Below, piece after piece: positions 1 to 11,996 of a DNA stretch of 64,000 nucleotides (position 1 is its first letter; every line of letters starts with the position of its first letter). The position numbers were made by a program, and so were the translations under genes. The notes below the pieces were generated by a model, which was given only the letters and a program-made list of their open reading frames with translations, had not been told where the DNA came from and made no database searches. This stretch comes from Rutidosis leptorrhynchoides (taxonomy: Eukaryota > Streptophyta > Magnoliopsida > Asterales > Asteraceae): positions 151,824,501 to 151,888,500 of the forward strand of contig NC_092338.1 of NCBI RefSeq assembly GCF_046630445.1, given 5' to 3'.

Positions 1-90
1 ATGCAACTTTGTTTATTTAATTCATTTAAGTCCGATCAAGCTATGGGACCAACTGACGGATCCGTTAAGTGTTTTGACGGGGTCGTCACA
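1..90 (-). repeat. Edge of an old gypsy-type LTR (partial)
   Basis: The plus strand ends at 90 in GGTCGTCACA. Read on the minus strand this is a TGTGACGACCCCG start, the usual beginning of a plant gypsy LTR. It is followed at 91-105 by sequence that on the minus strand reads AACGGGTGT, like the purine tract next to such LTRs. No second LTR is in the window, so boundaries and family are uncertain. Confidence 0.35.
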
Positions 91-651
91 ACACCCGTTG
101 TATTGTAATATATAAATGTTATATGATTTAAATACTTCCGCTATGATTTAAAAAAAGTACAGTGTTACAGTTGCTAACTATATTTTCTAGAGGTTTGTGA
201 TTGGTGTGGATTGTGTTTGCTTGCTGGCTGACATTCTCGATTTTCATATGACAACTTGGGTCTTTAGATTTTGTACCTTGCATTTTAGATATCATCAGTG
301 ATTTCTAGGACCGCTCCCAGTTCCTTTCATGCTCGAAGTCGTTTAGTCCGAATATCCTTCTGTCACACTTAGCCTTATGTCGCCATTCTCCCTCCGAATA
401 CTACTCCTTTATTAAATTTGTTTTCAACATCTGACAGTTCTACTTGTGGTTTCATCTTATGGGTTTCAGGAATTTTCCTCAAACATCCATTATTCAGTTT
501 CTCCCCTAGTCGTTTATTCAAGTTATGATTGGGTTTGCTCACCGAGATTGACTGCCGTCGGCTTTGCTCAATAATGTTTTTGGGGATTTGTGGTTTGATA
601 TATATAGTGTATGGTGATTCTTAATTTTGGTAGGTTACTCTTTGCGGTGGT
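91..651. other. Unassigned non-coding stretch left of the first gypsy element
   Basis: No convincing gene, RNA or element end was found. The sequence is T-rich and reads as non-coding. It continues logically at 11774 after removal of the 657-11768 insertion, so both sides are one pre-insertion locus. Confidence 0.5.
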
Positions 652-656
652 TGTTG

Positions 657-3561
657 TGTGACGCCCCGTACAAAACCATCGTGTACGATTCGTCAACAAC
701 AAGATCTTTACACGGTCAAATACTATATGCTGTTTGAAAACCAGTTTTGCATTCATAAATGATAGTGTTTACAAAAGATAACATGACACAAAGGTCGGTA
801 CAAAGTCATTATTTGAAAATAACATAAACTACGAATGCAAAAGAAAAGTTCCATGATTGAGACATCTCTAAGTAATGCAGCGGAATTCTAGCACAGCAGG
901 TCCTTAACAGCAAGTTTAACACCAAGACAGCAAGTCTAACAGCGAAAGCAACAACGTCTAAGCACCTGAGAAATACATGCTTAAAAAGTCAACACAAATG
1001 TTGGTGAGCTATAGTTTGTCTGTAACAATAATGTAATGTAGGCCACGAGATTTCAATGTTTCAAAACAGTATGAAAAGTATATGTATAACCGTGGGCACA
1101 TGGTAACTAGACTTAACGTAAATATAAATATCACTCCCTAAAAGTACACCTGGCGAGTGCGTATGTCCTCGAAGTATTAAACACCCATTTAATGCTAGCG
1201 CGACTAGCCCGAGTGGGGATGTCAAACCCTATGGATCCATATCTAATATTCGCGTTCACCGGTTCAAAAACCAATGATTAAACATTACCGTGCTAAGGGG
1301 AATCTTTATGCCGTTATATAACCCACACATATGTAAAGTTTAAGTACTTGTGTCAAGTAAGTAAAACATAAAAAGCGCATGTATTTTCAGTCCCAAAAAT
1401 AGTATAAGTAAAAAGGGAAGCTATAACTCACAGTGAATAAGCAATACAAGTCGATACGAAAGTGTGCAAGTAGTAAGTCGGTCCGAAAGGTCGTCAACCT
1501 AAATCAAAGGTTACTAGATTAGTAGGTTGTCTTTATAAGTTCTATTAGTGCATAAAACAAGTTTAAGTATCATCATCATCATCATCATCATTCATCATCA
1601 TAAAAGCTAAGTAAGTTAATCAAGTATAGAGGTCAAAACAATAGGCTGACTTGGATCAGCTGCTACGACCTCTACGTAAATCGAAAAGATGCGTAGTCAG
1701 TGGATATGGCTCTGTATATGAGTCCCCTAACCTCTGACCAATTTTCAGAACCTAACTCGTCTTCGTTTGACCGTGGCGACGGTTTAAGTGCGAGTAGGTC
1801 AGAAATTTCAGCACAACGCTACAACGGCGTATTGACTTTCGGACGGCCGTAAATCCTAAATCGTAGCTCGGATTAAGACAAGACCTAAACGGAAAATCAT
1901 CTACTCGAACCGAAATAACTGAAAATCAACTTTACAGTAGCCCTGGTTACTTATCAGATCCCAAAAAGCAGTAAACAAGTGCTCCTGTGGGGTTCTTGGT
2001 GCTTGATGCTCATCACGGTTCTCATCCTTGATGCTTGTAGCTTCAAGTGTACAACTCGTTGATGGGTTAGCATCACCTTGACCAAGATTTCACCATCAAC
2101 ACACAATAAGTTAAGACCAAGTAAGAACACAACTCATTTAAGAGTCTTAGATGGATGATGAACCAAAGTTACATCATATCCTTAGTCTTAACACAATTTC
2201 AAGTTACATTTACAACTAAAGCTATAAACTTTACCTCAATTAAGCAAGTATGAACATAATCTAAGTCAAATAAAGTGATGGAACCCTAAGCTAGAGAGCT
2301 TGGATCCCTTTCACACAAGTTATAAGGTCACAAAGCTAGAAAGCTTGAACCTTTAGTGTTCTTGAAGAACTTGAATTATAAAGCTTAGATCTTTAAGTTA
2401 TATGAAGACCATAAACACAAGTTTTGATCTTTATAACAAAATAATGAGATCATAAGTTACAAAACTTAGATCCAACAAAAGATATGAAGATCCAAGCTAG
2501 AAAGCTTGCATCTTGGTTGTTCTTGAAGATCTTGAAGCATAAAGCTTGGATCTTTAAGTTACATGAAGATTACAAACACAAGTTTGAATCTTTATAACAA
2601 AATAACAAGATTAAAGTAAAAAGATTTAGATCTACAAAGTAGGGAAAGATTCAAAGCTAAAAAGCTTGAATCTTTCATGTTCTTGAAGGATTCAAATCCA
2701 AGTTTGAATCTACAAGATGTAATCAAGATCAAAGCTAAAGAGCAAGACCTTTAAATGATGATGATGATTTCGTGGTGATGAGAAGGAGAAGAAGAAGAAA
2801 ATTTCAAAATACTTACACTTTTAGAGAAAGAAAGAACCAGAGAGAATTAGAGAGTGTGTGTGTGTGAATTACAAATGAAAGCAAGTGTAAAATGGATGAA
2901 ATAAGGCTAGTATTTATAGATGGTGAGGAGGTGGTGGTGGTGTTAAAAATGTGGGAACATGGGGGGAACAAGGGGGACAAATTTTTGCTTTATGGTTAAT
3001 GGTTGTCTAAAGTTGGTGCTTATGTTAGGATCCAATGCAACATTAAGGATAATACTTGATAAAAATGCTAGCATGTTCCCTCTAATAAATGGGCATTTAT
3101 CTTACTTATTAATGGGTTACTAGCTATTAATAATTGGGCTAATTAAATAGTCCACTAACTAGTGTAGGGTGGGCTAAGGTCCAATAAGGTAGAAAGTCCA
3201 ACAAGACTAACTAGTAAGCATAAGTAAATTACTAAGCGTAATTAAGCATCAAAAAACCCAAGTAATTATTATTATAAAATAATAATTAATATTTTGTAGT
3301 CATAACATTCTGATTACGACAAAAGTTAAACGTGTGCGCAGTTCGCGATTTATTCGAAACGTCAAGTGACACTAACGGTCATAAAGGCTTCCGGTGATCA
3401 AGTTAAGTATCCTACATACTCTAAGGTACGTTTTAATGTATAAATGAAAGTAAACCATGTATATTAAGATTCCAGAGTATAAAGTAGCATAGTACGCAAA
3501 AATACACAGTTTCGCAAAAACACAAGGCATAAAAGCAAGTCGAAAAAGTCGGGTCGTTACA
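657..3561 (-). repeat. 3' LTR of the first gypsy element
   Basis: This copy matches 8836-11768 almost base for base and begins and ends with TG/CA-type termini. It contains a short ATC trinucleotide run near 1569-1593, a degenerate tandem repeat block at 2329-2720, and on the minus strand a canonical TATA box at 2911-2920. Confidence 0.93.
2329..2720 (-). repeat. Degenerate tandem repeats inside the LTR
   Basis: A unit of roughly 160-190 bp built around AAGCTAGAAAGCTTG, GTTCTTGAAGA, AAGCTTAGATCTTTAAGTTA and CACAAGTTTGAATCTTTATAAC recurs two to three times with substitutions. The equivalent block is at about 10536-10930 in the other LTR. The copies predate the two-LTR insertion because both LTRs share them. 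Confidence 0.6.
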
Positions 3562-3579
3562 TTACCCACCTGTTAATGG
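3562..3579 (-). other. Polypurine tract of the first gypsy element
   Basis: Directly inside the 3' LTR, the minus strand reads ATTAACAGGTGGGTAA and is followed at once by the LTR start TGTAAC. This is the expected plus-strand priming site. A near-palindromic AAATTTCG...AAATTT hairpin lies next to it at 3580-3598. Confidence 0.75.
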
Positions 3580-5003
3580 AAATTTCGTCCTAAAATTTGA
3601 GGAGTGACTAAAAATGGTACCGTATTTAAATAAGAAGTAGCGTATCAAGGTTCCGTGGGACTCGTGGGCTCAGAAGTGAGTTATTTACCTCGAAAGGTAC
3701 TTGGGCGTATAAAAGTAAGAATAGGTATATGACATTAATTAAGTCTCTTGTCCTAAGAGATCAACAAATTGATTTTGTTTCTTGCTAATACGAATATGTC
3801 ATCCGAATATATATCTACAAAAGGAAAGATGATGTTTTTTGCCCTACAGGCATCTTCAGTAAGCCGGATGCATGAAATAAATCATGAATGTTTCTAAACT
3901 CATCTAAAACATTGAGCGCTTATGTCGCAATACAAGCTGGCAGGTAGAATGGAAAACATGGTGATCATAACCATGCGATTTGATGTCTGGATAGTGTTAG
4001 CCACGGATTTTGTACTAATTCCTTAATTTCGGAAGGAGACCATAGGCATAAAGAACCCGATATTTAAGAAACGTTTCATTTGACTAAGTGAATTGAAATT
4101 TTAGCCGAAAGTGACTAATCAGACTTATATACAATGCAAGCCATAATTATTTATAGTGTCTTCAGGACGGTCTGAACGAACAATGATGGATATCACCCAG
4201 TTTACCATACTGCAGGTGAACTTATCCTTAGGTGGGATGAAAGCACAGTTCCATAATGTAACTTTATCCTTTCAGTTACATGTTGAAGTTAGGGTTAACA
4301 TTAATCTAGAACAACATATAGTTGTAACCAATGAAGGAAGGAATATGTGGAGTAACCCTATCCGTGTTATAGACGTTTTAAGCAGTCCCTTCCATGAGGA
4401 TAACAAGATTCATAGATTCTTAAAGTATTTTACATCACATTTCTGAAAGAAAATCGCACGAGAGATGTGACTTTCGAACGAGAGTGAACTCTCCGAGTGG
4501 TTCGTCCTAAATTTATCCTTATACTTAAGGGGATGCGCGGATGAGAAGATATGTGAACCCTTGGTCATAAAGAACGGTTTACTCTAAGTGAAAAGAATCT
4601 CAAAAATGATTTCTTGTACCTCAACCTATTGAATCATAGAGATGATGTTTACGAGGGTGTTGCGATTAATCATGAAACATTGAGAGTAGAAACCTGCCTA
4701 GTGCCTTTCCTATGATAGGATGACCACTAGGTGTACCTCAGAAGATGGATTTATAGGCCCGCGTTTTTGCCATGTTTAACCTTAAAGGAACATTTTTGTG
4801 AGCGCAAAGACTTTCTAACAAATTTTATAAAACTGCCATCCAGAGTGGCTCAAGAGGTTTTAGCAAAAATCTTAATCGTAAGCTTCATCCCTAAACGGAG
4901 GGCGAGAAGAAGTGTGATCCGTACATGGTGTAGACTAATACAAAAACCTTTAATGAAATCAACCAGGGAAGTTTCGAAAGAAGACCTTTAAATGTTTGAT
5001 GTG

Positions 5004-6510
5004 CCAACGTAAATGGAACGAAGTTCCTAGTAAGTTTAAAATTATGTACAACGTGTGCCATTTTGCACAAAACTATTTAACTTAAGTTTAACAACTCAAT
5101 AGAGGAGCGGTCTTTAAATAATTTGAAGGTATAACTTAGTATGTACTAACCAAAATAAGTAAGGGTAAATTTATACATATATGATTTTATAAACCGCATA
5201 AGTGACAGAAAAGTTTTTGGTACTTTCATTTGTCCATAAATCTCGTGAGGACCGCACAAATAGGCAACGTGCAAAAATTTTTAATAAACAAAGTTTTTCG
5301 CATTTCAGAGGTTACGAGTTGAAAAAGATTGAGTGAAAAATCTTTGAATCATCGGGTGACACATTACTAGGTAATGAAAACTAATGAATTAAATGTAGTT
5401 TTGATAACATAAGTCTTTGGGCAAAAATGTTCACGTGTGAAGCCGTTGCTAAAAAGTGAGGTACGAAGGATAAAGCGTGAGGATGAGAAGTTAATCGCTT
5501 CTTGACTTTGCAGAATGCCAAACAGGTTATGACTAATATTAAAGTCGGAATACTGATGGTGTTAATATCACTAGATGAGAATCCCTTGGAATAAGTCAGG
5601 ACTTAGAATTATGTAAGAAAGATCGTCGCTCCGACAGGTGTGGCAAATAAGATCCCTGGGGTAACGCAAAGATTTTGAATGGTTTAAGTGTTAGTGGATG
5701 CCCGAAGGCTCTGCATGACGTGGTAGTAAGTGCCTTCATCACATACACACACACACACATGAATCTCTAGATTTCAACGGTTGTAAAGTCTTCATGATGA
5801 CTTGGATACGAATAAGCAACAAATAATTTTATATAATAAGCAATGAAAATTATATAGAAATCGTTAAGGTGACAATGTAAGAAAAGAAACGAAGTTCTTA
5901 GTAATCTAAGGTTATGTACAACCCGTACCATTCAAAGTAAAATATCTTTTAAATAAAAGATTTGGTTTGTAAAAGTGAAAGTAAAATTTCATATGTATTT
6001 GTCAAAAGTAAGTAATCATTTACTTTATTTTATATAACATATACGATTTCAAAAATTTGCACGAATGGTAAATAAAATAAATTTACTTTTATAAAACTTT
6101 GAGAGGATCGTACCGTAAAATAGTGTGTGAAAAATTTTTGGCAAACAAAATTTTTATATTTCGGAGGTTACAAGTTGGAAAAAGATCGAGTAAAAGATTT
6201 TTGAAAATTTCGGGTGACATTTGAGCATCAATGTCACGAGGTAATGAAAACTGTTGAATTTAAATGTGGTTGATGACTATTAGTAGGGCATAAGTCCTTT
6301 GACCAAAAATGCTTAAGTGTAAAGTTGTTGCTTATAATTGAGATACGAAAGAGAGAATATGAGGATGAGAATTAACCTCCCATTGATTCTGAAAATTTTG
6401 AACTGGTATAACTAATATCAAAGTAAGAAGGATGATAGTGTGATTATCACCGAACAAGGAATCTCTCGGAATAAGTTAGGATTTAGAGTTGCGTAAGAAT
6501 GAGTATCAAA
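5004..6510. repeat. Diverged direct duplication in the element interior
   Basis: Two copies, about 5004-5620 and 5873-6510 (period near 0.88 kb), share ordered blocks. These include ACGAAGTTC, GGTTATGTACAAC, GAGGTTACAAGTTG, CGGGTGACA, GAGGTAATGAAAACT and the ending GGAATAAGT-AGGA-TTAGA-TT. Divergence is much greater than between the LTRs, so the duplication is older than this insertion. Confidence 0.6.
5742..5759. repeat. (AC)n microsatellite
   Basis: A short CA/AC dinucleotide run lies within the interior of the first gypsy element. Confidence 0.7.
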
Positions 6511-6528
6511 TAAGATTCTTGGGTAGTC

Positions 6529-6950
6529 CTAAATATATAATTTGAATCGATGAAATGACGGGGTACAATTTCCTTTATGTATCGAAGTTTGTCCATTACA
6601 TCGGTTTCCTTTCATGGCTAGAAAGTGAGCAGATTTGGTGAGGCGGTCAATGATAATCCCGATAGTGTCATAACTGCCTATTGTTTTCGGTTGCTTCGGG
6701 ATGAAATCCATCGTCATCCCTTCCCATTTTCATTGTGGGATCTCGGGTTGTTAAAGTAATCCAGATGGCTTTTGGCTCACCATTCTCGCGAGGTATACGA
6801 ATAATCTTCTTACTATAAATAACTTTCACTTTCATCCCTGAAAGCCAGTCCATTCCAACTATTTCATCAAAGCTTCCTAACTCGATGAGTATTAGGTTAA
6901 CCCTAAAGTTCATTCCAACTTTTACATCAAGCTTCCTAACTTGATGAGTA
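6529..6950 (-). pseudogene. Gypsy protease and integrase traces
   Basis: The minus strand keeps recognisable gypsy Pol wording. A post-protease stretch contains ELGSFDEIVGMDWL, and an integrase-core stretch contains [15 protein letters not shown]. Both are standard for Ty3/gypsy chromoviruses. They lie close together, so most of pol is missing. This is a fossil remnant and not a working gene. Confidence 0.7.
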
Positions 6951-7113
6951 TTAGGTTAATCTTAAGGTTTATTCCAACCAAATCTTATTATACTGCCGTG
7001 AAAATTTTTATCAATCTTCTCAAATAACATCTGCTTGTGCGCAGTTAACTAATCCCTTCCAACTACTACTATAAAACTTCCAAGTTTTGTTGGCATGAGG
7101 TCATCTCCAAATG

Positions 7114-7127
7114 ACCCACCTGTTAAT
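7114..7127 (-). other. Internal second copy of the polypurine-tract sequence
   Basis: ACCCACCTGTTAAT is identical over 14 bases to 3564-3577, the element's own 3' tract, but sits about 1.7 kb downstream of the primer-binding site. Two other gypsy elements in the window show the same arrangement (50014-50028 and 59158-59173). Confidence 0.55.
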
Positions 7128-8821
7128 TTTAAGGTACTACCTTAAATTACTCCTCTATCTCTGCCAGCTTACCATTAGCTTATCCTATAGAATATTTAAC
7201 GCTCATGGTTGTTAATGGCTTATCAGTCATAACACTAAGGTTCTTAGATATAAGGTTTCTATCGCTCTATTATTAAACAATTTCGAGACAATAAAACGTT
7301 GTGACGAAACTTACCCTAACTAAAATCAGGATCCATGTGAGTCTCCATAGCTGAGATAACGATTGCTCTACCGCAAGTAAGTCCAAAGTTTTTCCTATTT
7401 CAGAACTTTTTCCTTAAGTATCCAGGGTGTCTATATCTATAACAAACTTTCGGGTTATCAATTCTGCAATAAAGGCCTTCCTTGTACAATATCTGAGCTA
7501 CGTGATTATTCTTTCCCTACCTCTAACAGACCATAATGCGTATACTCAAGTGGTTTCTACCAAAATTTTCTCTGAATCACTTCATATTCCTTATATAGTA
7601 ACATTAGGACTTCTGCATGATTCACTTCAATATAATCACGCTGGCCTGACGTCATTATATTGTACTAAATCGTACGTTCATTCCAATATCACTCCATACG
7701 GTCAATGTAACGTGATCACTCCCAGTTCTACTCAATTTCATCTGATGGTGATTTATCTATGCTATCTCAAAACAAAATCTACATAATTAATCTCATGGTT
7801 TCTCGGTGTGGGTGCGTAGGTTCCATAGGTCATGCATCAATGCCTAAAGGTCCCGAAATTTCTTCAAAATGTTTGGGTTCAGGTATCGTCGTTAGGTTCC
7901 TTTCTAGAAATTCCATCTGGGTCTCGCGTTGAGTTGTACGTGTAGCAAGTAGTAATACGATATGTCTTGAGGCGACTCCCAAGTCTTCGGGTATGGTTGG
8001 GCATCAGTAGTGACACTCTAACCTTGTGAAAGGAGATGCCTTCCTGACTTCTCCAATGCCTTATGAGTGTTAGGGACCTAAGTCCAGAAGTATCGTTAGA
8101 TCGTTGAGTAGTGGTGGAGAATGGAAGAGATAAGTGACGGTCATGAAAGTGTACGGGATACGAGTTATCTTGCAGAAACTGAGCATCATTCTAATGTCCA
8201 TACATTGTACGTGGCTAATTAGGTTGAGCTCGGGGTGCGGTTACTCCGACAAGTCCTCACATATCTCCTCCTCCGAGGATCAACTTTAGTGGGCGTATAT
8301 TCCGAGGGGTACTCCTCCTAGATTGCGTGAAGTAATGTTTCGATCTCTGGAACAGTGGAACGGTAGTAACAGGTGGATTACAATACTAATCCTTAGGGTT
8401 AGACGAGCGGGAAGGTAGTTCAGAAAAACATCTGAGCTAGGAAGGATAAGTTCTCCAAGTCAGTACAGCGAAAAGAATACGGGTAGCAAGCACGTAATCA
8501 GGCATAGTAACTACAGCAGCCTAGGTCATCTATAGTAGTACATAGCATGGCAGTAATAACAACAACGCTAGACAGAAGAAACATGCGAAAGCAGATAGTA
8601 GCATGCAGTAGCGAAAATAAGCAATAACATACAACAAGTTCACATGGCAGTAAAGGTAAGCAGTAGCATGCAGTAAGATCATGTAGCAGTAAAAGTAAAC
8701 AGTAGCATGCAGGAAATTCTGCAGAAGCAAGTAAACAAGCAAGTTGTAGATTAGTCCTATTAGTGAATCCTACTTGTCCCGGTCTAGACTCACTAATGCA
8801 ACCTAATTCCCTACAACCAAT

Positions 8822-8833
8822 GCTCTGATACCA
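8822..8833 (-). other. Primer-binding site, initiator tRNA-Met
   Basis: The minus strand reads TGGTATCAGAGC two bases from the end of the 5' LTR. This is the standard complement to the 3' end of plant initiator tRNA-Met used by many plant LTR elements. Confidence 0.85.
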
Positions 8834-8835
8834 AA

Positions 8836-9748
8836 TGTGATGCCCCGTACAAAACCATCGTGTACGATTCGTCAACAACAGGATCTTTACACGGTCAAAT
8901 ACTATATGCTGTTTGAAAACCAGTTTTGCATTCATAAATGATAGTGTTTACAAAAGATAACGTGACACAAAGGTCGGTACAAAGTCATTATTTGAAAACA
9001 ACATAAACTACGAATGCAAAAGAAAAGTTTCATGATTGAGACATCTCTAAGTAATGCAGCGGAATTCTAGCACAGCAGGTCCTTAACAGCAAGTTTAACA
9101 CCAAGACAGCAAGTCTAACAACGGAAGCAACAACGTCTAAGCACCTGAGAAATACATGCTTAAAAAGTCAACACGAATGTTGGTGAGCTATAGTTTGTCT
9201 GTAACAGTAATGTAATGTAGGCCACGAGATTTCAATGTTTCAAAACAGTATGAAAAGTATATGTATAACCGTGGGCACATGGTAACTAGACTTAACGTAA
9301 ATATAAATATCACCCCCTAAAAGTACACCTTGCGAGTGCGTATGTCCTCGAAGTATTAAACACCCGTTAAATGCTAGCGCGACTAGCCCGAGTGGGGATG
9401 TCAAACCCTATGGATCCATATCTAATATTCGCGTTCACCGGTTCAAAAACCAATGATTAAACGTTACCGTGCTAAGGGGAATCTTTATGCCGTTATATAA
9501 CCCACACATATGTAAAGTTTAAGTACTTGTGTCAAGTAAGTAAAACATAAAAAGCGCATGTATTCTCAGTCCCAAAAATAGTATAAGTAAAAAGGGAAGC
9601 TATAACTCACAGTGAATAAGCAATACAAGTCGATACGAAAGTGTGCAAGTAGTAAGTCGGTCCGAAAGGTCGTCAACCTAAATCAAAGGTTACTAGGTTA
9701 GTAGGTTGTCTTTATAAGTTCTATTAGTGCATAAAATAAGTTTAAGTG

Positions 9749-9800
<52 letters not shown>

Positions 9801-11768
9801 TCATCATCATAAAAGCTAAGTAAGTTAATCAAGTATAGAGGTCAAAACAATAGGCTGACTTGGATCAGCTACTACGACCTCTACGTAAATCGAAAAGACG
9901 CGTAGTCAGTGGCTATGGCTCCGTATATGAGTCCCCTAACCTCTGACCAATTTTCAGAACTAACTCGTCTTCGTTTGACCGTGGCGACGGTTTAAGTGCG
10001 AGTAGGTCAGAAATTTCAGCACAACGCTACAACGGCGTAGTGACTTTCGGAGGGCCGTAAATCCTAAACCGTAGCTCGGATTAAGACGAGGCCTAAACGG
10101 AAAATCATCTACTCGAACCGAAATAACTGAAATCAACTTTACAGTAGCCCAGGTTACTTATCAGATCCCAAAAAACAGTAAACAAGTGCTCCGGTGGGGT
10201 TCTTGGTGCTTGATGCTCATCACGGTTCTCATCCTTGATGCTCGTAGCTTCAAGTGTACAACTCGTTGATGGGTTAGCATCACCTTGACCAAGATTCCAC
10301 CATCAACACACAATAAGTTAAGACCAAGTAAGAACACAACTCATTTAAGAGTTTTAGATGGATGATGAACCAAAGTTACATCATATCCTTAGTCTTAACA
10401 CAATTTCAAGTTACATTTACAACTAAAGCTATAAACTTTACCTCAATCAAGCAAGTATGAACATAATCTAAGTCAAATGAAGTAATGGAACCCTAAGCTA
10501 GAGAGCTTGGATCCCTTTCACACAAGTTATAAGGTCACAAAGCTAGAAAGCTTGAACCTTTAGTGTTCTTGAAGAACTTGAAGCATAAAGCTTAGATCTT
10601 TAAGTTATATGAAGACCATAAACACAAGTTTTGATTTTTATAACAAAATAATGAGATCATAAGTTAGAAAACTTAGATCCAACAAAAGATATGAAGATCC
10701 AAGCTAGAAAGCTTGCATCTTGGTTGTTCTTGAGGATCTTGAAGCATAAAGCTTGGATCTTTAAGTTACATGAAGATTACAAACACAAGTTTGAATCTTT
10801 ATAACAAAATAACAAGATTAAAGTAAAAAGATTTAGATATACAAAGTAGGTGAAGATTCAAAGCTAGAAAGCTTGAATCTTCCATGTTCTTGAAGGATTC
10901 AAATCCAAGTTTGAATCTACAAGATGTAATCAAGATCAAAGCTAAAAAGCAAGGCCTTTAAATGATGATGATGATTTCGTGGTGATGAGAAAGAGAAGAA
11001 GAAAAAAATTTCAAAATACTTACACTTTTAGAGAGAGAAAGAACCAGAGAGAATTAGAGAGTGTGTATGTGTGAATTACAAATGAAAGCAAGTGTAAAAT
11101 GGATGAAATAAGGCTAGTATTTATAGATGGTGAGGAGGTGGTGGTGGTGTTAAAAACGTGGGAACATGGGGGGAACAAGGGGGACAACTTTTTGCTTTAT
11201 GGTTAATGGTTGTCTAAAGTTGGTGTTTATGTTAGGATCCCATGCAACATTAAGGATAATACTTGACAAAAATGCTAGTATGTTCCCTCTAATAAATGGG
11301 CATTTGTCTTACTTATTAATGGGTTACTAGCTATTAATAATTGGGCTAATTAAATAGTCCACTAACTAGTGTAGGGTGGGCTAAGGTCCAATAAGGTAGA
11401 AAGTCCAACAAGACTAACTAGTAAGCATAAGTAAATTACTAAGCGTAATTAAGCATAAAAAAACCCAAGTAATTATTATTATAAAATAATAATTAATATT
11501 TTGTAGTCATAATATTCTGATTACGACAAAAGTTAAACGTGTGCGCAGTTCGCGGTTTATTCGAAACGTCGAGTGACACTAATGGTCATAAAGGCTTCCG
11601 GTGATCAGGTTAAGTATCCTACGTACTCTAAGGCACGTTTTAATGTATAAATGAAAGTAAACCATGTATATTAAGATTCCAGAGTATAAAGTAGCATAGT
11701 ACGCACAAATACGCAGTTTCGCAAAAACACAAGGCATAAAAGCAAGTCGAAAAAGTCGGGTCGTTACA
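8836..11768 (-). repeat. 5' LTR of the first gypsy element
   Basis: This is the partner of 657-3561. The main difference is a much longer ATC trinucleotide run at about 9749-9801. It ends in GTCGTTACA directly before the duplicated target TGTTG (11769-11773). Confidence 0.93.
11118..11127 (-). promoter_or_regulatory. LTR promoter TATA box
   Basis: The minus strand reads TCTATAAATA, a canonical plant TATA box. It is followed downstream (toward lower coordinates) by a pyrimidine-rich leader with CT and AC runs. The same box lies at 2911-2920 in the other LTR. It marks the likely U3/R boundary of this LTR family, with transcription expected about 30 bases downstream. Confidence 0.55.
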
Positions 11769-11773
11769 TGTTG

Positions 11774-11996
11774 CCAGTATGTGCTTTTGATTCTTGGGTG
11801 GTTTCAAAATTTTCAAGATGTTTTCAGCACAATTGTAGTTAGGTTTTGTTTGTTTTGGGACTATCCATTGTTTTTCAATTGCTGGTGTTCATGCGTTTGT
11901 AATTTGCAATGATTTGAGTTGTAACAGGGCTTAATTTCAATTGTTAGTCATGATGTATCATTTAGAGTGTAAGGTGATTCATTCTTTTGACGTTTA
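11774..11996. other. Unassigned flank, continuation of 91-651
   Basis: T- and G-rich non-coding DNA right of the target duplication. No gene or element recognised. Confidence 0.5.

Larger units (their letters stand above)
657..11768 (-). mobile_element. Ty3/gypsy LTR retrotransposon, coding-poor (LARD-like), fossil
   Basis: Two near-identical direct repeats of about 2.9 kb (657-3561 and 8836-11768) flank a 5.3 kb interior. The outer 5 bp target duplication is TGTTG at 652-656 and 11769-11773. On the minus strand the LTR begins TGTAACGACC, the primer-binding site matches initiator tRNA-Met, and a purine tract abuts the 3' LTR. The interior keeps only short traces of protease and integrase, so the coding part is broken many times over. 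By eye the LTRs differ by roughly 1%, which suggests a fairly recent insertion and mobilisation by proteins supplied from another element. Confidence 0.93.

Noticed and set aside
4156-4446. 96-residue plus-strand frame in the first gypsy interior
   Set aside because: Antisense to the element, no domain, isolated.
7427-7786. 119-residue plus-strand frame in the first gypsy interior
   Set aside because: Antisense to the element, AT-rich composition, no known domain.
8498-8935. 145-residue minus-strand frame crossing the LTR edge
   Set aside because: Cys/Leu-rich from a repeated CAGTAGCATGCAG stretch; it crosses the primer-binding site and LTR boundary, so it is not a gene.
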